The translations under genes were made by a program, and so were the position numbers. A stretch of DNA of 64,000 nucleotides from the NCBI GenBank assembly GCA_020465985.1, contig JAANYP010007004.1:343694-407693 (forward strand), read 5' to 3'. Of the stretch, positions 28,674-39,695 are shown in pieces. Position 1 is the first letter of the stretch. Every line of letters begins with the position of its first letter. The notes under the pieces are model-generated. The model saw only the letters and a program-made list of their open reading frames with translations. It was not told where the DNA came from and ran no database searches. Source of the DNA: Centrapalus pauciflorus (lineage: Eukaryota; Streptophyta; Magnoliopsida; Asterales; Asteraceae).

Positions 28674-30633
28674 AAAAAGGTCTCAATCAAACATATTCTA
28701 TATCATAGATGGAGATTTTCAATCAAACCTGTTTGATACACTTAAGGAAAATCTAAGGCTTTCTTAAATGTCTTATTGAAATCTGATAAGTGATTTGTAA
28801 AATTAGTCTAAATCTGTTTACACTGTTACATTCATTGTAACTTGACAGATTGTCAAAACTGTCCATAACTGTTGGACAGATTTGACAAAAACTGTCTAAG
28901 TTGTTCATGTCTGTTGGACAGCTTTGACCAAATTAAGTGATCTGTTCTTTGTGAACAGAACCTGTTTTGTTCTTTGTGAACAGGTTTAATACTTTATGGA
29001 ATTTGTTTCCATTTCATCATGCAAAGTTTTGGACGTGAAGATCAGTTTACAAATCAAGACAAAGTGGAAAATCAGAAACTGTCAGTTCTGCCAAAGCTGT
29101 TCTGATGCATGAAGACAAAGAGGATATTTGAAATGGGTGACAGATGATTTCTTATATCAAAATAGCTATACATGAAGATGAAAGATTTAAAGTTGACATT
29201 CCTCTTTAAGGTAAAGTTGTATGCAACAGAGACAAAAAGAAAAAGACAAAGATTCTGCTACAAAGGGACAAATTCTGTTTTGTCAAACGTGCAGAAAAGT
29301 ATTCTTGTCTTTTTGTAAAGGCACTCCACTATCTCTGCAACCAATGATGAAGTTTCACTGAGATACACTGAGTGAGTACATAAAGAAGCTTCTAAGGAAT
29401 TTGAGATAACCAAGAGAGACATCCACAAGCTCAGAACATGCAAAAAGGAATTGTGTTTTCATGCATGCAAGTTTAGTCTTTCAACTAAAAATAGAATAGA
29501 TAGAGTGTGTCTAAGTTGTTCTACTTCCAAGTTGTTTGTCTGTGTCTTGTAAAACAGTGAGTACATCTTAGTGAGTGAATTTATTGTAACTAGTCTTAGA
29601 TTAGTTGTTAGTCTGTTGTTTCTATCATCTCTGTTTGGATTATTCCGCAATCCACACTTGTTTGTAATTAACACTTGTTAATATACATACCAATTTTGAG
29701 AAAGAAATGTGTTAAAAAGAATTAGTTGTATTCACACCCCCCCCCCCCAACTAAGACAGCTTTGACCAAATTAAGTGTTCTGTTCTTTGTGAACAGAACC
29801 TGTTTTGTTCTTTGTGAACAGGTTTAACACTTTATGGAATTTGTTTCCATTTCATCATGCAAAGTTTTGGACGTGAAGATCAGTTTACGAATCAAGACAA
29901 AGTGGAAAATCAGAAACTGTCAGTTCTGCCAAAGCTGTTCTGATGCATGAAGACAAAGAGGATATTTGAAATGGGTAACATATGATTTCTTATATCAAAA
30001 TAGCTATACATGAAGATGAAAGATTTAAAGTTGACATTCCTCTTTAAGGTAAAGTTGTATGCAACAGAGACAAAAAGAAAAAGACAAAGATTCTGCTACA
30101 AAGGGACAAATTCTGTTTTGTCAAACGTGCAGAAAAGTATTCTTGTCTTTTTGTAAAGGCACTCCACTATCTCTGCAACCAATGATGAAGTTTCACTGAG
30201 ATTCACTGAGTGAGTACATAAAGAAGCTTCTAAGGAATTTGAGATAACCAAGAGAGACATCCACAAGCTCAGAACATGCAAAAAGGAATTGTGTTTTCAT
30301 GCATGCAAGTTTAGTCTTTCAACTAAAAATAGAATATATAGAGTGTGTCTAAGTTGTTCTACTTCCAAGTTGTTTGTCTGTGTCTTGTAAAACAGTGAGT
30401 ACATCTTAGTGAGTGAATTTATTGTAACTAGTCTTAGATTAGTTGTTAGTCTGTTGTTTCTATCATCTCTGTTTGGATTATTCTGCAATCCAAACTTGTT
30501 TGTAATTAACACTTGTTAATATACATACCAATTTTGAGAAAAAAAAGTGTTAAAAAGAATTAGTTGTATTCAACCCCCCCCCCCCCCCCAACAGCCTATA
30601 GTAACATACTTGGGAAATTTGTTGGGACCTACA
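28674..30633 (+). repeat. Copia-3 3' LTR with an internal 838-bp tandem duplication
   Basis: TGTTAGGTACAAAAAGG to TTGGGACCTACA. The related LTRs at 36167-37303 and 61927-63050 are 1137 and 1124 bp; this one is 1960 bp. 28917-29754 is repeated almost exactly at 29755-30592, with the junction in a run of C residues followed by AACTAA. A second C run ends the second copy near 30590. Small open frames inside appear twice, 838 bases apart, and are not genes. Confidence 0.9.
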
Positions 30634-30890
30634 AGCTTGTTTAGAATTTTTTATAACTAAGACAAAGGGTTAAATTTTATGTATTTTTCATCAAATTTCT
30701 TTGTTTATAGGGAATTTGACATTCCTTTCAACTCATACATGAATTAAATTCCAACTCATACATGAATTAGATTTCAATATATATCACTAACTTATACTTA
30801 AAACTATTTTTAACCCTCACCATCAATCATATTAATAACTAATATTCAAATTCAAATTCCCAATTATATTCCGTGAACCAAACCTCACCT
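30634..30890 (-). mobile_element. MITE remnant disrupted by the Copia-3 LTR
   Basis: The complement of the MITE at 59594-59901 matches this stretch along its length (AGCTTGTTTAG, CATCAAATTTCTTTG, CATACATGAATTA, and the end CCGTGAACCAAACCTCACCT). The other end is missing because the Copia-3 LTR abuts at 30633. Confidence 0.75.
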
Positions 30891-31083
30891 TAAAGAATTC
30901 ATTATAATTTTTGTGATATCAAAATTGGGGTCATCCTTTTACACTCTTTTTTGAAAAGATTTGACTTAATTACTTAAATAAGAATTAATATTAATCGTAA
31001 TAATTAAATAAAATCATTGAAATAATCTATACACAACGCATCACGTCATTGTCAGATTGTAACAGAAATAACCGTCGTCAGCC

Positions 31084-33188
31084 ATGAACACCGTGACCGT
31101 ACACCACTGTCTGTCGGCAATCTTCACCGTCTTACTAGCGTCGACGTTTGTGTTAATAACCACCACCGGAGTCACGCCGGCTCCATCCTCTCCGACGCTA
31201 GGAGGTTGTGCCAACTCTGTCATCTCATTCTCGCCTTGTCTTCCTTACATATCTGCTCCGCCAAATAACCTTTCCAACGAACCTTCATCGCAATGCTGCG
31301 ACATCTTCACCGAAGCATTTGATTCCGGCGAGGCTGAATGTCTCTGTTACCTTGTTCGTCAGAGCACGCTACTTGGTTTTCCTCTTAACGCTACCAAGCT
31401 GCTTTCCTTATCAGATCTATGTTCAGTCAACAACAGTAGCAAGGCGAATGATACTAATATTACATCGCTCGAATCAATCTGTTTAGGTTTGATTTCTTCC
31501 TGTTTTTTTTAATCTAATTTTGGAATCGATATTGTTCATCCTGCTTAGTTTCTGCAATTTCGTCGGTTTTTTTTTTTTCGTTTGAGTGTTGTTTTCTGAA
31601 AGTTTCTCATGTTTTAAGAAATTAAAACTAGAAATTGCAATGACGCTGGAGTTGAGGACGACTACTGATTCAGTATAGTTTGTCTATTCATTCAGTATAC
31701 TTTGTTCGATAAATAGTTTGAATCTAGGGTTTTTGAAAGTTACCGCGTTTTGGGGGTTGTTGCACACAAATGTGTTCTAGAAAGTTCGTAAAGCATATTG
31801 TTGTCCGACTGTAAATTGACCAATGAAAGAACAATCAGAAGTATGATGATGATAGCTATTAAATCAATTTCGTTAAAAGTGGTGTGAAATGAAAATTGTG
31901 ATTAGGTCCTATCAACGTCAATAATACAACATAGTTTGGTTCATGTGCGGGATGGTCCATCTTGTCATTTACATGCTGGTTTTGTTTGGATTTTATGTTC
32001 TGTAGCTCATGAATTCAGTCAGATTAGTTAATTTTTTTTTGTGAAGTCAGTTATAGTTTTACTTCAATTTTAATTATTATATGAATTAATGCTTGGTTTT
32101 TTATCCTCTGACTGTGAGACAAAACCAAATTAGTTTGATTGTGGCTGGATACAAGCAGATTTGATGTTTTGTTGCATAAATCTTGATGGAATTAAGTCTT
32201 TAATGTTGACACATATACTTATTGCTTTATTCAGGTTCACCAACTTTGCCTCCTCTCGTCAGCTCAAACAAGCCTCGTCCAGGTTTCCATAGTCGATTTT
32301 ATTACCCAAATGTTCTGTTTATGCTTTCATGAATCTTGTTTTATCAAATTTCACTTAACATTCCAACTGTAGATTGTAAAATGGCTGTGGGTTTTGGCGA
32401 TAATATAGAACTTCTTAATCATATATAACACATGCTAGTTCACAATCTGTCGAGAAGATTATCCAGCACCAAAAGACAATATATGGCAGATTTACGAGTT
32501 TAGATCTAATCCCACATGTTGACATCGAAATATGAATTGAATTTGATCCTTTGGATGACCATACACAAGGGACCTCTTTGCATTATTGTCCCAAGTAGTT
32601 TAGACATGACATGTGATTTGGTTATGATTTCCAGCATTAAGCCATCAATAATTTAACATAGCATGTACATGTATGCATCTACCAATGAAGTTAATTCTTT
32701 TGAGTTTTTATAGCAATCTAATCTCATCTCTTTCCATTTATAGTAACATAATTTATTTTTTACCGGTAATAGTAATAAACTTACACATTTTTACCTTTTA
32801 TAGCTACATACTTTTGACTTGATGTGTAAAATAACAACCCACTTTCACATCTCTGTTGTTTATAGCAAAAGTAATTCAAATTTTTTGGGTTGCACCTTAT
32901 AAACTTTGTAAAACATTGTTATGAATGCTAAAATATTAAGTACATTGTTATAAACGGTAAAAAATGAATGTAGGATGTTAATTTCATGCATTTAGCTGTA
33001 CTGTTAACGAAAAGCACCTGAACACTGCAGGTTCTAATGCCCACCCTACCCCTCGACGCTCACCTCGGCGATTTCCTTCACCCCGACCACCAACCATCAC
33101 CATGCCAGGTTCTGCCGATAGTGAACCCGGACAATCTACCGGTGGGCCTGAGAGATCACATAGGAGCGAAGGCAACCACATGGCACCG
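31084..33188 (+). CDS. GPI-anchor-type non-specific lipid transfer protein, exons 1-3
   Basis: Exons 31084-31496, 32235-32282 and 33031-33188 have GT..AG borders and compatible phases. The protein starts MNTVTVHHCLSAIF with a hydrophobic signal segment (about residues 9-29). The plant LTP eight-cysteine order C, C, CC, CxC, C, C is complete (GGCANSV, FSPCLPY, SSQCCDIF, AECLCYL, LSDLC, LESIC), so four disulfides around a lipid-binding cavity are expected. Exons 2-3 give a Pro/Ser/Arg-rich linker, as in GPI-anchored LTPs that act at the cell surface in cutin or suberin export. The final hydrophobic GPI-signal exon was not found; AT-rich foldback elements begin 270 bases later. Exon 4 may be remote or lost. 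This is the only probable host gene in the window. Confidence 0.82.
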
Positions 33189-33756
33189 GTAAATGCTATT
33201 CCTTGGTGCTTTTTGTTGAGATTCATATGAACATCTTGGACCACTTTACAGCATTTAGGGAACACTAGATCAAACCTAAATAGGATGATGTCTTTTCAGA
33301 AAGTCATTTTTTTGTGCAGTTTAGGAGTTGGGCCATTTGATGTACATGGTAAAGATGACGGTATGAGATCTAAATAGGTTCAATAAAGAATATGCAAATT
33401 ATATATCAGGAGATCCTATATTTTGCATTTCTTCTAATAAAATTTTGGTTTAATCTGTCCCATTGTTTATGGTTTAAAATTTTATTTCCCAAACAATTGT
33501 ACTTTTAAATTTATTTACCAAACGATGGTACTTTTTTAAATTAGTCATTTATTATTCCTTTTATCTTTCCATAATTAATTCTTTTTATTTCAACTTCTAT
33601 ACTCTAAAAAGTCTAAATTGCATAATTGATCCCTACAATAATTTAATTTGATGAATGTCAATTTTATTTTTTTTAATTATGTTTCCCTTTTGATCAAGTT
33701 TATAAATTTCACTTCGTTGCACTTTATGTAAGTATATAAACAAATGAAGACACACA

Positions 33757-33765
33757 CATATATAC

Positions 33766-33848
<83 letters not shown>

Positions 33849-33872
33849 CTCCATAAAATGATTCAAGTATTT

Positions 33873-33926
<54 letters not shown>
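33757..33926. repeat. Compound microsatellite (CA/TA)n and (ATT)n
   Basis: CACACACATA-type sequence runs into (TA)n up to 33845, followed after 28 bases by about seventeen ATT/AAT triplets (33873-33926). Confidence 0.95.
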
Positions 33927-34237
33927 GTTATTATTTTATATTTATCGATATTTTGTTTAACTAAATATTATATTTTTTGTGGGTTTTAGTATTTCAACTA
34001 AAATTAATAATTAAATCTAAACGTATCAAATTAACAAAATAATTAAAGCATAACATATATAATGTTATATATTTCGTTAATATATGTTTCGATTTAACTT
34101 AATGTATGTATGTCTACCCAAGTGTATGCATATCTCGTTATATTATACGTTACGATTTCATTTGTGGTTAAATCAAAATACATTAAGTTTATGTATTTTG
34201 TTAAACAAAAAATTATGGATCTTCATTAAAAAAATTA

Positions 34238-34719
34238 GGGCTAACTATGTCAAAAGGTAATCTACTGTCACTGTTTCTTCAATTTGGGTAACATACTAAA
34301 TTTTTTTCTATTTGAGATAACATACTTTCCAAATCAAGTCAATCAAGGTAACCATATCAGATGTAAAAGTAGAATTTACTGACATTACAGTTTCTTTATC
34401 CAGTTATCAATTTTTTTTAATTTCTAATATTGCTTAATTATTTTTAAATTTGCTCAAAATAGCAAGGTATTATCAAAAAGTACTTTTAATTTGCACAAAA
34501 TAGTGCACATCATATAACAATTAAACTGTTATTTCTGTAGAAAAAAATGCTGACTGGACAAAGAAATTGTCCCGTTAGTAATTTTTACCTTCCAATCCAA
34601 TATGGCTACCTTGATTGACTTGATTCGGAAAGTATGTTACCTTGATTAGAAAAAAAATTAGTATGTTACCCAAATTGAAAAAAATGTGACACTAGGTTAC
34701 CTTTTGATGCAATTAACCC
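34238..34719. mobile_element. Mutator-type MITE (482 bp) with 9-bp target duplication
   Basis: The ends are long inverted repeats (over 100 bases): GGGCTAACTATGTCAAAAGG on the left and the complement GGGTTAATTGCATCAAAAGG on the right, continuing through GGTAACATACT..TCAATCAAGGTA. The flanks AAAAAATTA at 34229-34237 and 34720-34728 are identical, the 9-bp duplication expected of Mutator-like elements. It has no coding content and is non-autonomous. Confidence 0.85.
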
Positions 34720-35623
34720 AAAAAATTAAATTTCTATATTTTTTAAATCAGATTTGTAAAAGATGTCTTTTTTATTTTTCTACTTTTAAGAATATAATCT
34801 GATTACTTTCAAATCCCTTTACAATTATATAAATTTAAAAAGTTGTAATATATGAGTAAAATAAAAATAAAATTAATAGAACTTCAGAAAAAGTTGTAAA
34901 ACTTTTAGATTTTAATTAAGATTTATTAAAAATTAACAGATTCGTAAAAATGTAAAGGATTTTAAATATAAAGCTATAAATATAAATATAGGAAGAGATT
35001 TTTAATTGATTTATAGTAGATAAATAGATTTTTTTTTTTAAAGATTTATAAAAAACAACGTTAGATTTAAATATAAATCTACTAAAAAAGAAAATTTTTA
35101 ATTATAACAGTGTATATATATAAAAGATTATAATATGTCTTTAAATATCTTAACAAAATATACAACGTTTGATTTTATTATTTCTTGAAGTTGATACGTT
35201 TCGATATATTTCTAAATAAACAAAATATGTAATTTTGATGTTTTCATAAAATATATGATTTTTAGTTTAACAAAAGATATAAATATAATAACAATATATT
35301 ATTATTAAAATACTTTAATAATTTTAGGAACAATCATATAAGATTAAATATATGAATATTTACATATTATGAAAGAAATTAATCAAAAGTGAAACAATTT
35401 ATAAATAATGAAATTGATATTTTAAAAAAATGATCAAACTAAATCATTTTAGGGACCATTTGTGTATTTTACAAATTTTAAAATATAGAAGTTGTAAATA
35501 ATAAATAAAGATAAAAAAATAACTAATTGTTTTTAAAAAGTACCATCATTTAGTAAATAAATTTAAAAGTACAACTATTTGGTAAATAAAATTTTAAATA
35601 ACTATACTTTTGGAAATAACTCA

Positions 35624-37714
35624 TTGTTTATGTCATACCATTGTGTTTTCAAATTTTATTTTCCAAAAGATAGTAGTTTTAATTTTAATTGCTAAAGGAT
35701 GATAGTTTTAAATTTAATTACTAAAATATGGTGGTTTGTCATTTGTTACTTAACTTTGTTACCCAAAAATAATCTTCTTTTTTTCTACTTCTTTGTTAAC
35801 TTTTATAAATAAACCCAACATTCATCAAAAAGTTTAATAACAATATCAATAAATAATTATATTTTATAAATTATTGATTTTATAAAATGAAACGATATAA
35901 AATATCAATTTTATAAATTGTTACGAGACTTTATAACTCAAACTCAAATATTATATATTAACTTGAGAAATAATAAAACAATCGATACAATAAGTTCAAA
36001 AAGTAAAAAATTAAATTCCAACATAGTCATGAACATTTAAATTAAATGATATCCACATAAGTCTAACAAAATATCGATCACAAGTACCAAAATATTAAAT
36101 AAAACACAAGTATTTAACAACCTACTATGTTGTTAAAGACTTGAGTAGATATTATTTATTTTAAATTGTAGGTCCCAAAAGATATCCCAAGTATATAGCT
36201 TCAAGCTGTAGAGTGGGGGAGGGGGGGTGAATACAGCACTTTAAAAACTACACACAATTTTCTCAATGTTTGTATGTATTATTAACAAATGTTAATTACA
36301 AACAAGCTTGAATGCGGAATGGTTCAAGCTGAGATGACAGATACAACAGTATGATTACTAGTCTAAGACAGACTCAAACTAGTTACAATGAATACACTCA
36401 CTAAGAATCACTCACTGTGTTTACAAGACTCTGAGGAACAGCTTGAACAATAACAGTTTATACACTGAGCACTGTTTTATTCAAGCTGACTTGCATGCAT
36501 GAAAGACACACTTTGAATGCACGTTCACTCTTGGATTCAGCACTTAGCTTTTTCTGCTTGATCTTTCAATTCTTGGAAGTTTCTTTTTATACTCACTCAG
36601 AGGATCTAAGTGAAACTTCTTCATTGGACGGAATGAAAAAGGAGAAGTCTTGTTGAAAAGACAACATAACCTTTTCTGCACTTTTCTGAAAAGCAGACTT
36701 GTCTTCATATGGGCAGAACTTTTGTCTTTTCACTTTGTCTACTGTTGCATTGCCTTTAACCAAATAAGGAATGTCAACTTTGTGTTTTTCTTCCTTGTAA
36801 AGGCCTATTTTGATATAAGAAAAAGGTCTGTCACCCTTTTTCAAATAACCTTTTGTCTTCATGTAGCAGAACAGCTTGGGCAGGCTGAGCAGTTCTGATT
36901 TCCACTTTGTCTTCGACTTTGTAAACTGATCTTGTAGTCAAAAACAATACATGAGGACTTGGAAACACATTCCATAAAGTGTTTAGCCTGTTCACAAAGA
37001 ACAGGTTCTGTTCACAAAGAATAGAACACTTGAAAACTGCCCAAGTTGCTCACCAGTATAGAGCAGTGTAGACAGTTTATGTCCAGCCTGTTCAGCAGAC
37101 TGAACAGTTTGGGCAAAACTGCCTTTGTTGCAACACATGCAACATATAAAACAGCTTCAGGCTGATATTGCAAATCATTTTCAGGTTTCAATAAGGCATA
37201 TAACAGGTCTCAAATTCAACCATCAAAAGCATCAACAGGTTTGATTAATAATCTCCCCCTCAGATGCAGAACAGGTTTGACTGAGGCCTTTTTGTGCCTA
37301 ACATAAATGTTGATAACTATGTTGGAAATTTAAAATTTAATTTTTACTTATTGTATCAATTGTTTTATTAATTTTAAAGTTAATATATAATATTTGAGTT
37401 ATAAAGTTTCGTAACAATTTATAAAAATGATATTTTATATCGATTTATTTTATAAAATCAATAATTTATAAAGTATAGTTATTTTTTGATATTGTTATTA
37501 AACCTTTTGGTGAATGTTGGGTTTATTTATAAAAGTTTAAAAAAAAAGTAAAAAAAGGTGAAGATTATTTTTGGGCAAAAAAAATTAAGTAATAAATGAT
37601 AAACCCCATACTTTAGTAATTAAATTCAAAACTACCATCTTTTAGCAATTAAAATTGAAACTACTATCTTTTGGAAAATAAAATTTGAAAACACAATGGT
37701 ACGACAAATAACTC
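35624..37714. mobile_element. Foldback element B (arms about 400 bp) carrying a solo LTR
   Basis: The left arm 35628-36030 and right arm 37314-37714 are inverted copies (for example CCATTGTGTTTTCAAATTTT against AAAATTTGAAAACACAATGG). The solo LTR 36167-37303 is inserted in the short unpaired centre. Without it the element is about 950 bp and almost all arm. The similarity of its ends to element A suggests a shared family. Confidence 0.8.
36167..37303 (-). mobile_element. Solo LTR (1137 bp) of the Copia-3/Copia-4 family, TSD TAAAT
   Basis: The plus-strand start TGTAGGTCCC and end TTGTGCCTAACA match the LTR at 61927-63050 along their length. TAAAT flanks both sides (36162-36166, 37304-37308). 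It contains a G-run (GGGGGAGGGGGGG near 36214-36228) and, close to its U3 start, a polypurine-tract-like GAGGGGGAGATT on the minus strand (about 37252-37263). Confidence 0.93.
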
Positions 37715-37857
37715 TTTAAGTTAGTAGATTGTGATTGGGAAAATTCAGAGAAACCCAAAGAAATGTTAAAGTCAATGGATTTTATAGTTTATACAATGAA
37801 TGACTAAGTTATTGGAAATTTTTGTTTGAATGGCTACCTCTTATCACTATATAAAAA

Positions 37858-39660
37858 TGTAACACCCACAATTCTCACACAAATGCCACGTCAATACAAT
37901 ACACAGGTGGCAATATCGCAATCATCTAATAAAGCACATGTCACAGGATTAGCAGAAAACACTGTTAATTAAAACTTTAACACAGGAGTCATACATCGTC
38001 TCAGAAACTGACACGGGCACACATACACAACTGATCACTGTTAACATACATAAGTAGATCAGATACAACAGTTCCAAGACTCTTATCAACAAAACAGTCA
38101 ACGCACGCAACTCTAACTGCCCCGATCTCTACTTCGGCTGCTGCGGCTGTGGCTGCGATCCCACGGTATGACTGCCTGAGACACACAGGACTCGAAAACG
38201 TAAGCTGGACAGCTCGTGAGTACGCGAGGGTTAGACACTGCAGGTAAACGCATATAACACACACAGCACATATAACTCATCACAAATATGCAACTCAATG
38301 CATAACACGTATCTCTGCTCAGAAGGGGACGCCGTTCCCCAGCTAACAGGCCGCACACAGCAGCGGTTAGCTACTCAATAGGCACAGGAGCGACCTGGCA
38401 TATCACTGCCGTATATATACAGCCTCATATCTCGTGACTGGTTAGGGACAGTCAGCCTGCGCGATCACATATCGCGGACACCTGCAATTCAAACACGTGT
38501 AGCACATATATGGCAGATAATATCATACCTGCGCCGCATCTTTATTTCGCATACACAATTCACAACACATAACTAACTTGTAAAAGACTACGCGCGCTTG
38601 TAAAAGACTCGAGTACTCACCGATTACCCAAAACTCGACTTGAAACCCGGAACTCTCAAAGCGGCTCGGCACGTGCTCGGTTAGACCCTGTAAACACCAC
38701 GGATCTCACATATCAATACAAGCTCGGTGATCACACAACTCAAGTCAAACACATTTATCACAATCAAACCAAACTCAAAACACGTCCCTGAACGGATAAA
38801 CAATTCCCGAGACCCATTTACGAAATCCCTATCGGAACCCAAAATCCCAAACAATTCAACCCGACACTGCCCCAAAGGAACCCGACCAATTAATGACTCG
38901 AAACTCTTTCATATTACTCAAACCGAATTTCTCCGGCAGAATGAATTCCGCGCCGCGCCCCTCTGCAACCGCGCCGCGCCTCAAGCCTTCTGCGCGTCGC
39001 GCCGCGGCCCCCTGCGCGTCGCGCCGCGACCAGTCGCCTGCTCCAGCTCTGCTCTTCGATAACCATGGCCGAACCAGAGGGTTCTCACCCTCCATACTCG
39101 ATTCCAGCAGCAAAGGACATACCAATTCACACATATACAACCCATAACACTATAGAAACTAATTCCTCAACATATCACATACACAACTCAAGATTTAGCC
39201 ATTAAAATCAAGAATCCATACCTCAAGGTCTTAAAGAACTTCAACAAGATGAAGATTATCAAGGTTCCTCAACAAATCCAAAGCTGGAAATCAATTTCCT
39301 TCAGCTGGAGCTCTCAATTCCCACACACAAAACACACACACTTTAGGGCTCTTATTCTCCAAAATGGATAAGGGAGAAGGAAGCAGGACTAAACATATAT
39401 ACGCTTTATCTCTATCCGGTTCCGAACCCATTAACCCGGACCCGATATCACTTTTTCATAAATTATATCAATAGGACCCAATTAAATCCACGATCTCAAA
39501 GAGATAATTAATCCGCTAATTATTAGCTCGGGGACACGTATCACTCGGTTTCGACACGTTAAATCCACGAAATGGAATTTAATTGGAACACGCAATAATT
39601 ATTAAAATAAAGAGCCAATAAATTAAATCCACGTACCAGGCTCAAATTAGGGATGTTACA
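37858..39660 (-). repeat. Gypsy-1 3' LTR (1803 bp)
   Basis: TGTAACACCCACAATTC to TAGGGATGTTACA. A GC-rich block (38945-39035) with CGCGTCGCGCCGCG present twice accounts for one 24-bp length difference from the other LTR. Both strands read open in the GC-rich block, so no gene is called. Confidence 0.95.
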
Positions 39661-39680
39661 AATCATCTCCTCTTAAAAAG
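39661..39680 (-). promoter_or_regulatory. Gypsy-1 polypurine tract
   Basis: The minus strand reads TTTTTAAGAGGAGATGATT directly before the LTR, a purine-rich run in the required position for plus-strand priming. Confidence 0.75.
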
Positions 39681-39695
39681 ATTCCGTCCCGGAAT

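Larger units (their letters stand above)
33461..35620. mobile_element. Foldback element A (AT-rich, arms about 260 bp)
   Basis: The left arm 33461-33740 and right arm 35370-35620 are inverted copies: TTTAAAATTTTATTTCCC and TACTTTTAAATTTATTTACC on the left face their complements on the right. The core holds microsatellites, a 482-bp MITE and featureless AT-rich DNA. No coding frame is present. Its outer end resembles that of the neighbouring element B, so both probably belong to one family. Confidence 0.7.

Noticed and set aside
29258..30512. Four small minus-strand frames in the Copia-3 LTR
   Set aside because: They come as two pairs 838 bases apart because of the tandem duplication and have no coding features.
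32984..33265. Minus-strand 93-codon frame
   Set aside because: It is antisense to exon 3 of the lipid transfer protein gene, whose splice sites and phase fit the plus strand.
38856..39147. Ala/Arg-rich frames on both strands in the Gypsy-1 LTR
   Set aside because: They result from CGCGCCGCG-rich sequence that is open in several frames, and the other LTR does not preserve them.
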